64,000 bases of DNA from Actinomortierella ambigua (taxonomy: Eukaryota; Mortierellomycota; Mortierellomycetes; Mortierellales; Mortierellaceae): contig JAAAJB010000081.1 of the NCBI GenBank assembly GCA_016098155.1, positions 20,108 to 84,107 of the forward strand. The letters run 5' to 3'. Both the position numbers and the translations under genes were made by a program. Below the pieces are notes generated by a model, which saw nothing but the letters and a program-made list of their open reading frames with translations, searched no databases and was not told the origin of the DNA. The first letter of the stretch is position 1. Each line of letters begins with the position of its first letter. Shown in pieces: positions 10,354-22,890 of the stretch.

Positions 10354-12971
10354 ATGGAATCTTCGTCAGGTAAACAGCACCCCTCCTCCCCCCAAAGAAT
10401 CTAGGAACTCCACCTACCCCCACCTAAGCATCTTTAATCTCCCTCTTTTGTCTTTTGTGGGTAAGAGAGAGAGTGTGTGAGAGAGAGAGTCGGCTTACTG
10501 AGGGGCGAGAATGAGATAATCAGGCGGCCATTTAAATCACCACCAACCTCACAACATGCATGCCATGTTGCGACTTGCCCCTTCTCCCCACTACTGCAAT
10601 GAACTCTTTCCTGCTTATTGCCAGGACATTCCTCACGGATCGCAAGGTTGCTGGAATCCACTTCACATTGAGCACTCGAGTCTGGACTTGCAGCCATCTA
10701 ATCATCTCGGCATTGCTCATCAACACGCGACCTCGGGCAGACATTGATTGGATCAGACCAGCAAGCAATATGACCTTCCACAAAGCAAGTGGCCTTGTGG
10801 ATATGTGTTTATGGTGACCCATGTATGTTGGGTGTGTGTGTTTGGTGTGCACTAGCGTTGAAAAAAGTCTAGAGCAAGGGGAGGAGGGTGTGTGGAAAGA
10901 GATAGAGAGAAGGGCCACCCACCCACACACCTGCTGGGGTAAAGGAGGAGTAGGAAGTAGGAGGGAGACAAGGGAGAGAGGGGAGAGAAGGAAGGGGGGT
11001 GATGTGTGTTCTGCGAGTGATGATCGACGATGAAATGAGGAGAGGAGTTGTTTTCTTTTTTTTTTTTGCCACTGCGGCTAGAATGATGGATCTCGGCAGA
11101 CGACTAAAACTGAATTCATTTCTACTGTTCTTGTTCATCTGGTAGCCAACGTTGATATCAAGAAGAAGCAGCAGCAGCAGGCTCCCACCCCCCAGAACAC
11201 GCCCATTTTCTCTGCCCCCATCAGCTCGTCTGTGCGCCCCACCGTTGCCGATATTGAAGAAGATATGGAGACCATTCAGACCCCAGGTAAGCAAAAAGTG
11301 TTTTCCAGGCCAAGCCCTTTTCTCCCTTCCCTTTTTTTTCGTCTCGTTCCTGTTGCCTATCGGGGAACAGGTTGTTTGTTTTTTTGATAGTGGGGAAGTG
11401 AGAGGAGGGGTTGGTGGTTTGTGCGATGATGGTTGCCCAATTTTTTGTATCCTTGCGTGTCTTGTCTTTTCGCTCTCTCTTTTTTTTTCTCTCTTGTTCT
11501 CTCTGACCCCCCAACAAAAAAAAAAGAGAGTGAGAGAGAGAGAACCCAATGGCGATATTTATACATACACTTTTCCATTCCCGTGCTGTTATCTACTCCA
11601 CCCTTGTTTCTTTTTTTTTCTCTGTTTCTTGTCCTTGTCCTTTTGGGTCTTGTTTGATACGGCAAGGTCGGAAAAGGGCGTTGGGAAGCAACAAGCAGGG
11701 CTTGCGTGGCAATGGCGGACAATCAACAACATCTTTGCACCCCCAATCTTTCTCTTTCCTTCCCCTCCCATCCTCCCCCTCCCCCTTCTCTTCTTCACCC
11801 TTTCTTTGATATCCCACAAGAGAAGCAAGAAGAACAACTTTGACAGCTGAACTAACCCGTCCCAATCAATCCACCATCATCAACTCCCTGATCGATCAAC
11901 ACTTATCAAGGCACCCGCAGCTCGATCCTCGCCAACAACCCTCAGCTCATGTCGATGCTGCAGGGCCGTCTTGGCAACCTGGTCGGCGCCCCCTCTGGCT
12001 ACGTCCAGACCCTCAGCCCCGTTGTCCGTCGCCGTGTTCGTGCCCTGAAGGCTCTCCAGAAGAAGCACGCCGTCCTCGAGGTCGAGTTCCAGAACGAGAT
12101 CCTTGCTCTGGAGAAGAAGTACCTTGCCCTGTACACCCCCCTGTACGAGAAGCGTACCGACCTTGTCACCGGCAAGGCCGAGGCCACCGACGCCGAGGTC
12201 GCCGACGGCTTCAGCGAGGACGAGGATGAGGAGGAGGAGGACGACAAGGAGGACGACGATGAGGAGAAGGCCTTTGGCATTCCCGAGTTCTGGCTCACTG
12301 CCCTGAAGTCGCACCCCCAGTTTGTCGACATCATCACCGAGAAGGATGAGGAGGCCCTCAAGAGCCTGGTCGACATCCGTCTGTCGTACTTTGACCAGCC
12401 CGGCTTCCGCCTCGAGTTTGAGTTTACTCCCAACGACTTCTTCACCAACACCGTTCTGACAAAGACCTACTTCTACCAGGATGAGGCTGGCTACGGCGGT
12501 GACTTTGTCTACGACCACGCCGAGGGCTCCACCATTGACTGGAAGGAGGGCATGGACCTGACTGTCACTGTCGAGACCAAGAAGCAGCGCCACAAGAATA
12601 CCAACAAGACCCGTGTCGTCAAGAAGACCGTCCCTGCCGAGACCTTCTTCTCGTTCTTCAACCCCCCCGTTGCCCCCTCGGAGGAGGATGAGGATGAGCT
12701 CGATGAGGATGACGACATTGACGAGCGTCTCGAGGCTGACTATGCCTTGGGCGAGGAGCTCAAGGACAGCATCATCCCCCGTGCCGTTGATTGGTTCACC
12801 GGCAAGGCCCTCCAGTACCAGGACCAGGGCGACGTCTATGATGACGATGACCTGGATGACTATGAGGATGAGGACGATGAGGACGACGATGAGGATGATG
12901 AGGACGACGAGGATGATGATGATGACGTCCCCGCCAAGGACGAGAAGGCACCCGAGTGCAAGCAGCAATAA
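10354..12971 (+). CDS. NAP1: Nucleosome assembly protein 1
   Basis: NAP1 is a histone H2A-H2B chaperone that also serves in nuclear import and, in yeast, mitotic signalling. The model is join(10354-10369, 11146-11286, 11911-12971), 405 residues (yeast 417). Exon 1 encodes only MESSS plus one base. Exon 2 gives a Gln-rich N-terminus and VADIEEDMETIQTP. Exon 3 gives the family core: SPVVRRRVRALKALQ, the long dimerisation helix through KYLALYTPLYEKR, IPEFWLTALKSHPQ, FFTNTVLTKTYFY, TIDWKEGMDLTVTV, KKTVPAETFFSFF and IPRAVDWFTGKAL, ending in an Asp/Glu-rich histone-binding tail. An internal acidic block replaces the usual linker after the dimerisation helix. The two introns are long for this locus (776 and 624 nt). 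The gene is divergent from the FKBP gene. Confidence 0.96.
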
Positions 12972-14889
12972 GCGGTTGCTTCATTTGTGTCTCTCTCCCT
13001 TTATCCCCCCCTCTCCGTCTTCGGCTGTGTGCCCGCCCATCTGATTTTTGTTCTCGTGTTGTTTAACTAGCTAGCAAGCAAGACAAGAAGAAAAGAGAAA
13101 CAACAAAAGACACTGCACTTCTCACACCTCCTTTTTCTTTTTTTTTTTTACTTACACTCTTTTTCCTTCCACCAAAAAATCACTTTGTTCTTTTGCATTC
13201 ATTGTTCATTTTTCTCTTCTGGATCTCCCACCCTTTTTTTCTTCTTCTTCCTCCATAATCTCAAATTAAAGACATACATTCTTCTTTATTCCCAAAAATT
13301 CAAAACGATGGATGGGGAGAACGTGCTCGGAGATGGTATTCCTTTCTTAGGGGAGAAAGAAACGAAAGGGGAGAGTAGAGGGAGGAATGGTGTTCTTCTT
13401 TCCCCGACTGAAAGAGAGAAGAGGACGTGCACACGCGCACGAGCACTCTGTACGCAATTCTGTTGCCCCCCTCCCCACTCTCAGACGTTAAAGGCTTTTT
13501 TGCATTGTTTGTATGGCAGCTTCTTATGCCCTCCCCTCTCCCACTCTCCCTTTTCCCTCCTACTCTCAGAGATTGTATGTGTGCAAGAGCGAGATAGGGT
13601 CAAGAGAGGAGTAGACAAGACAAAGGAGTAAGGCCACGTCTGTGGGGTGGGAAAGCGGAGAACCTTGTTTTTTTTGGCGATTCCCAACAAAGTTTCCCGC
13701 AAAGGTGCCCTCTCATTCGTCCACAGGGGGGGTATCCTCTTTCGTGTTCTGTGTACCATACATTGGGGAGTGAATGGTACATGGTACTCGTACCCCCTTG
13801 GTTATCATTTTTTCGCGCGTTTCCACCAACATCAACCCCTCTCCCCCACAGCACAGTTGTGCGCTAGGACCTCCATAATCTGTTTTGACAGGTATTCTGC
13901 GAACAAGTACTATTGTCACCACAGACCAACGAGCTAAATGCCCCCCCCTCGTTGTTCTCACAACACACGCACTTCACCTGCAACAAGAATGAAAATCCTA
14001 TGGGAGATCGATAGTATTGAAACACTATGGGTAGAGACACCAACAAAAAAAGGTACATCGTGGAAAAATTCAGCACCAATGATCATGTAGTACATCACAG
14101 CATGTCACTACATTGAGGATGTTCAGCAGAGGGACAAGTTGGTGAAGCGATAGGAGAAACGAGTGCGCGACGAGTCGTGTAAGAGTTGACCATATTCTAT
14201 TGCCAGCGCTATACTTGATGATGATGATGGTCAGGCTCGCGACTCAGGGGGGACCCGTCCGATTGCTGGCCACAGCATTGCCACGGGAGACTTTTTTTGT
14301 CGTTGTTCGCCCGAGTGGTCTTCCGAGTGTTTCCCACCCTATGGTAACCAGCGTGTTTGAAAAAAAGGAATCACGACAACGCCAGCTTTAGGAACGTGGA
14401 CAGTGCTTTTGACACGTCTTTGCAACCAAATCGTGGCGAACAATCGTCGTATATCATCCATTTTTTGCATCATCCAGGACCAGGTAGCTGGAAGGAGTAT
14501 GGTGTCACGTCATGGCGCCCTTGCTCCTTCCTCCCAGAGGGCTACTCATGATCCCTGAACCAACCATCCGTAGCTGCAAGCTCGAAGGGGATCGCTCGCT
14601 TCAAGATTCACACCATCGATGTTCCGACCCACCCTCCTCCTTCCCCCTCCCTCTTCAGCGGCTCTTCCAGAGCAACTCGTTCGTTGGGGTCAGAGGAGTG
14701 GTTACACCTTCAGGAGGAGCGCTGACTTGGCGGCCCTCGAAGCTTCTTAATAATTTTTAGAGTTCGTGGCGTGCAAATTTCATCCCAATATTGTGCTACG
14801 AGGTTCTTCTCAAAAGGGGAGGGTGACCTACATTGGAACAGATCTCCATACAACGCTCAAGTTGAAACACCCTAAATCTCAAAAAACAC
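12972..14889. other. Intergenic, no supported gene
   Basis: This is 1.9 kb between NAP1 and the Alba gene. The first part is T-rich and C/T-rich and fits a NAP1 3'UTR. The remainder has only short overlapping ORFs without domains or splice logic. Confidence 0.55.
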
Positions 14890-15550
14890 ATGGAGAATTA
14901 CCAAAAGAGACCCAAGAGCAAGCGCTCACGATTCGAAGCAGACAACGACGATGCCTCAACTGCATTGCAACATTCAGAAGGAAAACCGGGGGCACCAACG
15001 GCAGGACAACCAAGGGGGAAGGGGACACCTTCAAGTACCAGCGGCGGCGGCAAGTCTGATGCCAACACGCCTCGTCATGGTGTGATGCACATTTCAGCCC
15101 ATGGCAAGATTCGCACCTATGTCAGTCGAGGTCTCGAGGTGCTGTTAGAAAGTGAGCAACAGTCAATCACAGCATCCACATCATCCACATCATCACCTAC
15201 AGTAGTATCGTCCTCGTCGTCCTCTTCACAAGGACCCGCCACCACCACCACCACCACCAATGACGACGACCACGACGACGCCTCATCACCAAAGGGGATG
15301 AACGAGAAGCACAAGCGGAACTACTCTGGAGCAGCAGGCGTGTTGACCATCAAAGCTCAGGGCAAGAATATCCCAAAGGCAGTAACAATTGTCGAGATTC
15401 TGAAGCGCAAGCTCGAGGGCTCTTTGCACCAGTTTACAGAGATTGGTCAGGTCACGGAGGAGGAGGTATGGGATCCCAAAACAACTAGTTTGACGTCTGC
15501 AGCAGCAGCGGCAGGACCAGCAATAGCATCGTCTTCTTCTGCAGGTTCAA

Positions 15551-15583
<33 letters not shown>

Positions 15584-15804
15584 TTGATCCGATTCGACTC
15601 GTCCGTCATCGCCCAACGATCCGGATCCGGCTATCAAGGCAGCTTGATATACATCGTCCACCACAGGCAGACGATGAGAGCGATGGCGACGAGGAGGCCA
15701 AGGAAATGATGGAGGCATGGCCCGGGGCGATCCTCGACCGTGATGCTGCTGTGCGGCGACTGGTCGGATACCAAGCACCAACAGGGAACGATATCTACCT
15801 TTGA
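14890..15804 (+). CDS. Alba-domain protein, Rpp25/Pop6-like (RNase P/MRP)
   Basis: The likely role, from the family, is the Alba subunit of RNase P/MRP, which binds the P3 loop of the RNA with an Rpp20/Pop7 partner. It is a single exon of 304 residues. A basic N-terminus (KRPKSKRSRF) precedes the first Alba half, VMHISAHGKIRTYVSRGLEV. A roughly 50-residue Ser/Thr/Asp insert follows, then GVLTIKAQGKNIPKAVTIVE, EILKRKLEGSLHQFTEIGQV and EEEVWDPK. The last motif, before a Trp, is the Rpp25-type tail rather than that of the short archaeal Alba. Further on are an Ala/Ser patch, a run of ten Gln (15553-15582), TIRIRLSR, and an acidic C-terminus. Human Rpp25 is about 200 residues, so this one is enlarged by low-complexity insertions. 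Pop6 versus a generic Alba protein cannot be separated with certainty. Confidence 0.82.
15553..15582 (+). repeat. CAG repeat encoding ten glutamines
   Basis: Ten consecutive CAG codons lie inside the Alba-domain gene, after a short SAGSK linker. Pure CAG runs of this sort are usually length-variable between isolates. Confidence 0.9.
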
Positions 15805-17000
15805 GTTTGTCCCACCAAGGGATCTAAATAAATGGACGTACAAAAAAAAAAAAAAAAAAAAAAAAACGAACAACCCCCCCCCCCCCCCCCCCCCACCACC
15901 TACCACACACNNNNNNNNNNAAAAAAAAAAAAAAAAGGCAGTGACGACCACCTTCCTGTGAGGGATGTTTCGCGTCAATGCTCTGTTCAAAGCCTATCCA
16001 TGCCTCGTTTTTTTTCGCCATAGTCCACTCGTCATCATTTTCCTTACGTGTTTTCGGATTTCCCCTCCTTCCATTGGGGCTGGGGACTGGGCCGAGAGCA
16101 CTCTTGGCTATGATGGTACTGGACCTTCGCAGTCACTCGTATTGAAAACACAATTCATCCAACTCCCAACTAGAACCTCTGGACATCCACGACATTACAT
16201 TGGAAGAGCCGCCTGACTACGACTTTTATTCCTCTCAGACAGCATGATAGGAAACGCCTAACAGTATCTACCCAAAGGAGATCTTTTGCAGAGGAGAAGA
16301 GAGGAGAGGGTGGGAGGCGCCTCGCCTACTACCTTCGACGGCCTGCACACAACACGCTGTCATAGCCCTTCACTAACCCCCCCCCACCCATACGCACTTT
16401 TTTATTTCTTGGTTTGGAGCATTCTGGAGATGGGGAGGCTAGAGCATCAAGGTTGTTGCGAGTGTTCGGCGGTTAGTGGTTAGAGTCACCTCCAGTACTT
16501 TCTTGCTTCTGTAAACATAGAGGAGAGAAGTATGTGGGATGATGATGAACCTGAACCACGGACCGCCACATAACCTTGATAGTCTACCACTGACCTTCTC
16601 CTTGGAGGCTGCCAGTCAAGACGACGATGGGTGTGTGTGTGTGTGTGTGCACCAAGGAATGGACAATAACCTCACCCATGCTTGGAAAAACATGTCTGCT
16701 TTTTTTTCACACATGCGTGTCACGACGGTTGACAAACATTGCCACGCGTTTTTTTTTTTTTTTTTATTTATTTTTTTTGTTAAAACGTTTTTTGAGAGCC
16801 AGTCGGATTTACATATTGTTTGCGGTCAATAAAACAATGCCATTTATTATGTATGTTGATTGTGTGTGCGGTGTGTGTTGCAGGTGTTTGTTTTGCAAAC
16901 AAAATAATAAAGGAAAGGAGAGGTGGTGGTGGAGGTGCGGATATGAATGGGGAAGGAGGGTGGGGAAAAAGATTTTTTTTTTTTGATCTCAAGCTCTCGC
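15805..17000. other. Convergent intergenic region with assembly gap
   Basis: This lies between the stops of the Alba gene and the AF4-like gene. It contains a run of A, a run of C, ten N (15911-15920) and another run of A. The rest has GT and T-rich stretches consistent with 3'UTRs. No gene is supported. Confidence 0.6.
15842..15936. other. Assembly gap flanked by homopolymers
   Basis: Poly-A then poly-C, ten N, then poly-A. The gap length is nominal. The homopolymers suggest that sequencing or assembly failed at a low-complexity site, and they should not be read as biology. Confidence 0.9.
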
Positions 17001-20000
17001 TCACTTCTCCTTGCTCTCCTTACTCTCCTTGCTCTCCCTCGCCTGCTTCACAAACTCGAGTCCATTCCGCCGCTGAAACTCTCGCAACGCCGCCTCGGCA
17101 AACGGCAAGATATCCTGCAACTCGTTTTGAAGTCCCAATGGGAACTGAAGTTTAGGCGTCGAATTCGATGACGAGGACGAAGAAGATCCAGATGTTGATG
17201 CTGTTGCTGTTGTTGTTGCCACAAACCGCTCCGCCATACTCGTCTCCTTGCCCGACAAACAATATTTCGCAAACGCGTCCGGGAACGCTCGTTGCGCTGC
17301 CGAGAGCGTGAACCACATCTTGACCTCGTCCGACCGTTTGTTGATATGGTACCAGTCGGTCGTGCACTGCAACATCCGAGAGGCCAAACTGCGTGGGATC
17401 TGTACTTCCTTGTCCTTGTCCTCCTTCCGGTCCAGCTTAAAGTTGCTGTTGTTCGACATCGACGTCCGCAAGTTGAGCATGTGGTAGTTGTACACTTTGA
17501 AATAGACAAGGACTTCCAGCAATGCACTAGAAAAAAAAAGAAGAAATACATACGCGCACATGTTAGGAATTGAGTGCAAAGAGAAGTGTAAACGTGAAGG
17601 GGTAAATATACACACACATGTATATATAATTCAACTTACCTAAGACCATCCAGGCCGGTGAGTTGGTTCGAACGGCATTGGTGCGTGACGGACGAAGTAA
17701 ACTGGCGAAGGGTCTCCCAGATGCCGATCGAGTCGTGGAGTGCCAAATCGGGGCGATCGGGGTTCGCCAACAGATGGTACTTGTCGTTGGCCACATACGC
17801 GGCAATGAACTCCATGCTCGCCAAAAAGTACTGCACCGCACACAGCCGTGGATTGTCGCCGCTTGTGCGTGTAAAGTCAGCCATGTGCTTGTAGTCGGCA
17901 CCTTCTGCCGTGCGACTATTTTTAAGAGGAGGAAAGAAGATAAAAGTCAACAAAAGTGTACATGTTGATCAGTACTGATGTTGATCAGCGAGAAGAGACA
18001 AAAGAGACAGAGTGAGAGAGAACAAAAAATAAAACTTACGTGGAAAAGATAGTAAAGTACTCGCTCATCTTCTTGCTCACATCCGGCGAGGGCGTTGGCT
18101 TGAGTCGCTTCTCAGAAGTGGGCTTGGCTGGGTCTTGATTCGCATTGGACGACTTGCTCTTGGCCGAGGTCGACGACGATGTCAATGCAGGGGAATCCGA
18201 GGCCAGCTTGGGCGTGTCCATGTTGTCCGATGCTGCCACAGCCCGCTTCTTTTGGTAGTCTGCCATGGAGATGGTGGTTTTCTTCAAAGAGGACGCTGCC
18301 GCTGCTGACGATGCTGATGCCGATGCTGATGCTGCTGCCGAGGTTGGCGCCGTCGTCGATGCCGCTGCTGCTGAAGGAGCACTTGCTCCCCCACCATTGA
18401 CCGTAGCGGAGGATGTAGCCGCTTTGGAATCCTGTCCCAAAGACTTTGTCGTATCTGAGGCATTGCTTGACCCATCCTGCCGAACAGCCGCCTGCGAGGC
18501 GCGTCGTGCCTGTGATGTCAAAGTAGAAGAGCTCGGCCGACTGTCCTTATCCTTGTCCTTCTCTTTGTCCTTGTCTTTGTCCCTCTCCCGCTCCTTTTCC
18601 TTGTCGTTGCTTTCGTGCCTGGTATTGGCGCCTGATTTGTCCTGTGTGGTGGAAGCTGTCTGCGCACTTTTGCCAAAGTGGGTGTCGGAGCGGCTCTCAT
18701 TCCGATGAGCTGGCACAGGAGATGTCGAACCACGTCCACCACCACCACCTCCTCCTCCTCGGCGATCCTTCTCCTTCCTACTCTCTCGAGAGTCCGCATA
18801 GTCCCTTGACCGGCCTCGCTTACGATCTCGACTCCAGTCCCGGTCGGGAGACCGACTCCGATCTCGGCCTGAGCGCTCACGACTCCTTCCGCGCCGATCA
18901 CTGCGGTCCCGGCTGGTATCACGCGCTCGGCTATCTGCCTTTGTGGTCGTGTTGTTGTTGCGGCGCGAGGAAGAGCTGGTATTGTCGTCATAGTCACGGC
19001 GACTGGAAGTCGACTTGCTGTCGCGCTCGCCACCACCACCACCACCGCCACGTGCGGGAGGACTACCCCCTCGCCGATCGTAGCGCCCACTGCGCGCAGG
19101 AGACCGTGATCGGGTCCGGGACCGTGAACGAGAGTGTCCCCGAGAAGCGCCGCGACGGTCCTTGTTGGTAGGCCGGTCCTTGTAAGCAGCGGATGTGGCA
19201 GCAGCTGCGGTGGCACTCGAGCCAGCGGCATCGCGAAGGTCAGCGCCGCCGGCAGCCCGACCGGTTGAGGAGGATGATTTCGAATCGCGATAGTCATCTC
19301 GTCCTGATCGGCGACTCGGAGAAGCAGGCGGCTGATCTTTGGAGCTGATCGTCGAGGATTTGAGGCGAGAGTCGTCTTTGGTGGTGTCGCGACGACTGTT
19401 GTATCCCGTATCCCGATCCCGATCCCGATCCCGATCGCGCTCACGTTCACGTTCACGATCACGATCACGCTCCTTGTCCCTCTCCTTGTCCTTTGCATCA
19501 TCCTTAGATCTGCTGCTGCCGCTGTCTTGCAGTTTTTGCCGGGAGGATTTGGCGTCTTCGTCACGATCGCGCAAGGAGCCCTTCTCCTTGGTCTCGCTCT
19601 CTCGTCGGCTATGAGTAGTCGTCGCCGCTCGAGATTTGTCGCTACCCTTGGAATCCTGCCGATCTCGGCTGTCCGTCGACGTATGTGACCGATCGTGCTC
19701 GGCAAGTTCGCCTTCGTCTGCGCTATGATAGGAAGGCCTTCGGAGGCGATCCCTGGCCCGTTCTTCTGCGGGAGAGAGTGTGCGGTTGTCTGAGGGCCGA
19801 TCGGTGGAACGTCGCTCTGGCTCATCATATTTTCTCCGCCGTGCCGCCTCCTGACTGTTTTCAAGAATGGAGTCACGCCTGTTCGAGGAGGATGTCGATT
19901 CAAGGCCGCCCTTCTTTGTCTCTGCCGGTGAGATGGGTGGAGTGTCTCGTCGCCGCTTCCTGCTTGTCGACCAGTCGTCTTGGGAGAGGCCAGTACTGCG

Positions 20001-22890
20001 CTTGCGCCCCTTGTCCTCTTCAGAGTCATCCGACATACCTCCACCCCCGCGTCGTTGCTGCGGTGCTTTGCTATCACGGCCTCTCCGGCTCGAGGGTTTG
20101 CGACTCTCTGAATCCGAATCATCCGTGTCATAGCTCCGCCGCCGCTTCCGGGGGCTTTCCTTACTGCTGGTAGACACACGGGCCCGTCCTGAAGAGCTAT
20201 CCGTCGTCGTCTTCTTCTTGGCCAATGCCATGCGCGATGATCTGACACTGTCGTCACGCTCCGACACCGTTCCTGCCATGGAGCGATCCATATCCGAGTC
20301 GGAATCACTACCTCGGCGATCCCTGTGGCTTTTTGATTTTGATTTGGGCATGGATGTGGATGTGGATGTGGATGACTTTTTGGAGGCCGGTGCTGTCGTT
20401 GTCGATGTCGAGATGGATGCCGAAGACGAAGATGTCGACTTTTTCTTTGTGGACGCCTTTGCACGTTCGATGGCCCGAGGGAGCGACTTTAGTGCTGGAA
20501 GCATGGAGGAAGGAATGTTGATACGGACGACGACCGGGTTGGTGGAGAGGTTCATTTCACTGTGGTGTTGAGCTAAATCTGCCACTTGGTTCTTGCTGAG
20601 AAGGACACATTGACTTCCAGCAGACGATTTCCGTGCGCGTGTTGGGTTTTGTGGACTCTTTGGTGCCTCTGGTACTGTTTTGGATGGCCGTGATGTTGAG
20701 GAGGGTCGCTTCCCACGGGGCGCTTCCTTGGGCAGCTTTGATTTCCCCCTAAAAAAAAAGAGTAGAGCATTGCCACACAAACAAAAGAAAAAATAAAGAG
20801 TTGAGTAACCATGAGACACAGTTTCTGATTTTGAACAAACAGCAACCCACTTGTGGGAAAACAAAACAAAGTGGTATGAGGGATAAAGTACCCGACACTC
20901 TTGGATCCACGTCTGTTTGCCTCGACTTCGCTCATCATATCGCCACGGTCCGAATCTGAGGAGGCGCGATTCGAGTCTGTGAATGCGTCAGAGTCATCCG
21001 AGTCATCGTCGTCGCTGCTGACGCCAAGGTTGGCAGGCATATGCGGCACCTTGCCTGGCTGCTTGCCTCCGGTAAGCCTTCGGGCAGGTGGTGCGTCTTC
21101 TGTTGTGCCATTGGTATTACTGGATATGATGTTGTCCAAGGTGGTATTGGTATTGGAGGGTGCAGCTGTAGAAGACGATGCTGGTGGTGCTGGTGCTTGT
21201 GCTGGTGCAGATGCGACCGAAGCTTGTGCTAGAGAGGGTTCAGGCCACGTAGGAATGGAAGGGCTCATGATAGGAGGTAGATTGCGTATCATCTATTTGC
21301 ATGTACATTTGGCCAAGCAAACAAAAAAGTGAAAGACCGTGTTAGTTTCATGGAGCGAGCGCATGGCGGGAGGGAGGGGAGAGGAGGGGGAGGCAAAGGA
21401 TATTTTGTGTTGTTTGTGTGCTCCATGCTCAACAGATAATGATCTTAGGTTGCTGACGCTGACCATCTGTTGTTTGCTTTACCTCGATGCTCTTGCGGAT
21501 CTCATCCAGGGGAGGTGTCGGAGGATTCTGCCAAGCCAGAAACGGAAGGATGGGTGAGTATGGACGAGAAGTGGACCCTGACCGAAGTGGTTCGAGCGAG
21601 CGTGCCTATGGTTTTGCTGTACCTGTTGGAAACGAGCCTTGTTTTTGTCGGTCGTGGAACCATTGGTCTCCTGGCCTGAGGAGGAGTGCCGCGCAGAGTC
21701 TCCTTTTCGACTGAAAAGAGAAAGGGAAAGGAAGGCAATTGTGATGTCGACGAGGCAGGGGAAGGGGTGGGTGGGTGGGTAGGGAAGAAGGAGGAGGAGG
21801 GAGAGGAAGGGGGGAGGGTGGAAGGGAAAGCGCGAAGCACGGAGAAGAATGTTGGTTAATATCAAACAGCTTGAACCAAGAAGAAAAACTAAAGAGTTGC
21901 TGCTGCGTACTGTCCAAGATGATCTCACTTGCGGTGCAGGGCAAGCAACACAGAGAGGGTGTTGTCGCTGGACACCGAAAGACCCGAGAACAAGGAGGTG
22001 AGGTGACTTTGGAAGCTATTGCCGAAACAGCAGAGGCAGCAGCAGAGGCAGCAGAAGTAGCAGCAGCATCTTCATCATCGTCATCACCATCTGAGAAAAG
22101 TGGGTAGGGGAATGCACGCTGGCCGTCTTTCCACTCTTTGTATCGCCATGCAATCGTGGCGCGCACCCCTTCCCCCCCCCTCCTCCCCTTTTTCTCAATC
22201 CATTCATCGGCGACGAGTAATCTTTATCTCCATTCGGCCACTCTTGTTTCAAAAGAGAGACGATGGGCCTGAGGCCCGGGCGAGTGGGATAGGGCGACAA
22301 AGAGAAAGAGAAAGACAAACAGAGGGTGACAAAGAGCGACAAAGAGAAAGAAAGAAAGGATAGCAGAACGAGAGGGAGAAAAGAGAGGCAAAGAGGCAGA
22401 GAAGAGAGATGCAGGTGCTTCGCCCGACAGTTTACCTGGCGTAAAGGCCATGCAGGAAGCCCGCATATTTCTCAGCAACTGGGGCAGGCATCGGGGGCAC
22501 GACCCATTCCTTTTCACTTTGGCCCATGTTCCACACGCTTGAGTACCACGTTGACGGGTCACCAACCCGTGGTAAGAATGTCACATATTCTGGGCACGGG
22601 GTGGCCATATCTGGGCCTGGATGGGACTTGACCGCCAGCCAACGCTGACGGAACTCGATGACCTTGGCATCCAGGTCATCAAAGGGTTGTCCGGATGTGG
22701 GCGTATTAATAGAACTAGCAGGGGTGCTTGAGTTGGGCATTGAGCTTGGACTAGGCATCGACGGGCTAGGCAGCGCCCGAGAGGATGTTGTCGAACCTGC
22801 GGAACCTGCTTGACGTGCAGTAGCTGTTGTTGGAACTGTCGGTGCAAGAGTGTGTGGTGCGGTGACTGCAGCGGTACCCGCAATAGTCAT
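17001..22890 (-). CDS. Large Ser/Arg-rich nuclear protein with AF4/FMR2-like C-terminal homology domain
   Basis: The model is complement(join(17001-17526, 17640-17915, 18040-20748, 20892-21292, 21483-21527, 21623-21710, 22436-22890)), 1499 residues, all phases closing. The N-terminus is Ala/Thr/Ser-rich, then about 80 ordered residues containing PEYVTFLPRVGDPSTWYSSV. A huge middle (about residues 330-1230) is Ser, Arg, Lys, Asp-rich, with RD/RE dipeptides and RSRSRTRSRSPARSGRYDRR typical of RS-domain nuclear-speckle proteins. The last about 265 residues are helical and match the order of the AF4/FMR2 C-terminal homology domain: CAVQYFLASMEFIA, DSIGIWETLRQF, LEVLVYFKVYNYHMLNLRTS, IPRSLASRMLQCTTDWYHIN. 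In animals that domain dimerises in super elongation complex scaffolds. I infer a transcription-elongation or RNA-processing role. The domain match is from memory of the family and needs a profile search. Confidence 0.75.
19405..19475. repeat. Hexamer tract encoding Arg-Asp/Arg-Glu repeats
   Basis: CGATCC/CGTTCA-type hexamers within the AF4-like gene encode alternating Arg-Asp and Arg-Glu on the minus strand. The tract is coding, and its unit length preserves the frame. Confidence 0.8.

Noticed and set aside
11146..11850. ORFs 11152-11850 (plus) and 10869-11549 (minus) as separate genes
   Set aside because: They span NAP1 exon 2 and a T-rich intron; splice phases show the region is part of NAP1.
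11880..12968. 362-codon antisense ORF over NAP1
   Set aside because: Leu/Val/Ile-rich translation of the complement of Asp/Glu codons; NAP1 on the plus strand explains the sequence.
15842..15936. Poly-A tail of a retroposed sequence next to the gap
   Set aside because: Both gaps in the window have the same homopolymer-N-homopolymer form, pointing to an assembly artefact; no target-site duplication or source sequence is visible.
18518..20464. 648-codon ORF overlapping the RS-rich gene in another frame
   Set aside because: Arg/Pro/Thr-rich alternative frame of the same low-complexity exon; the other frame carries the spliced gene.
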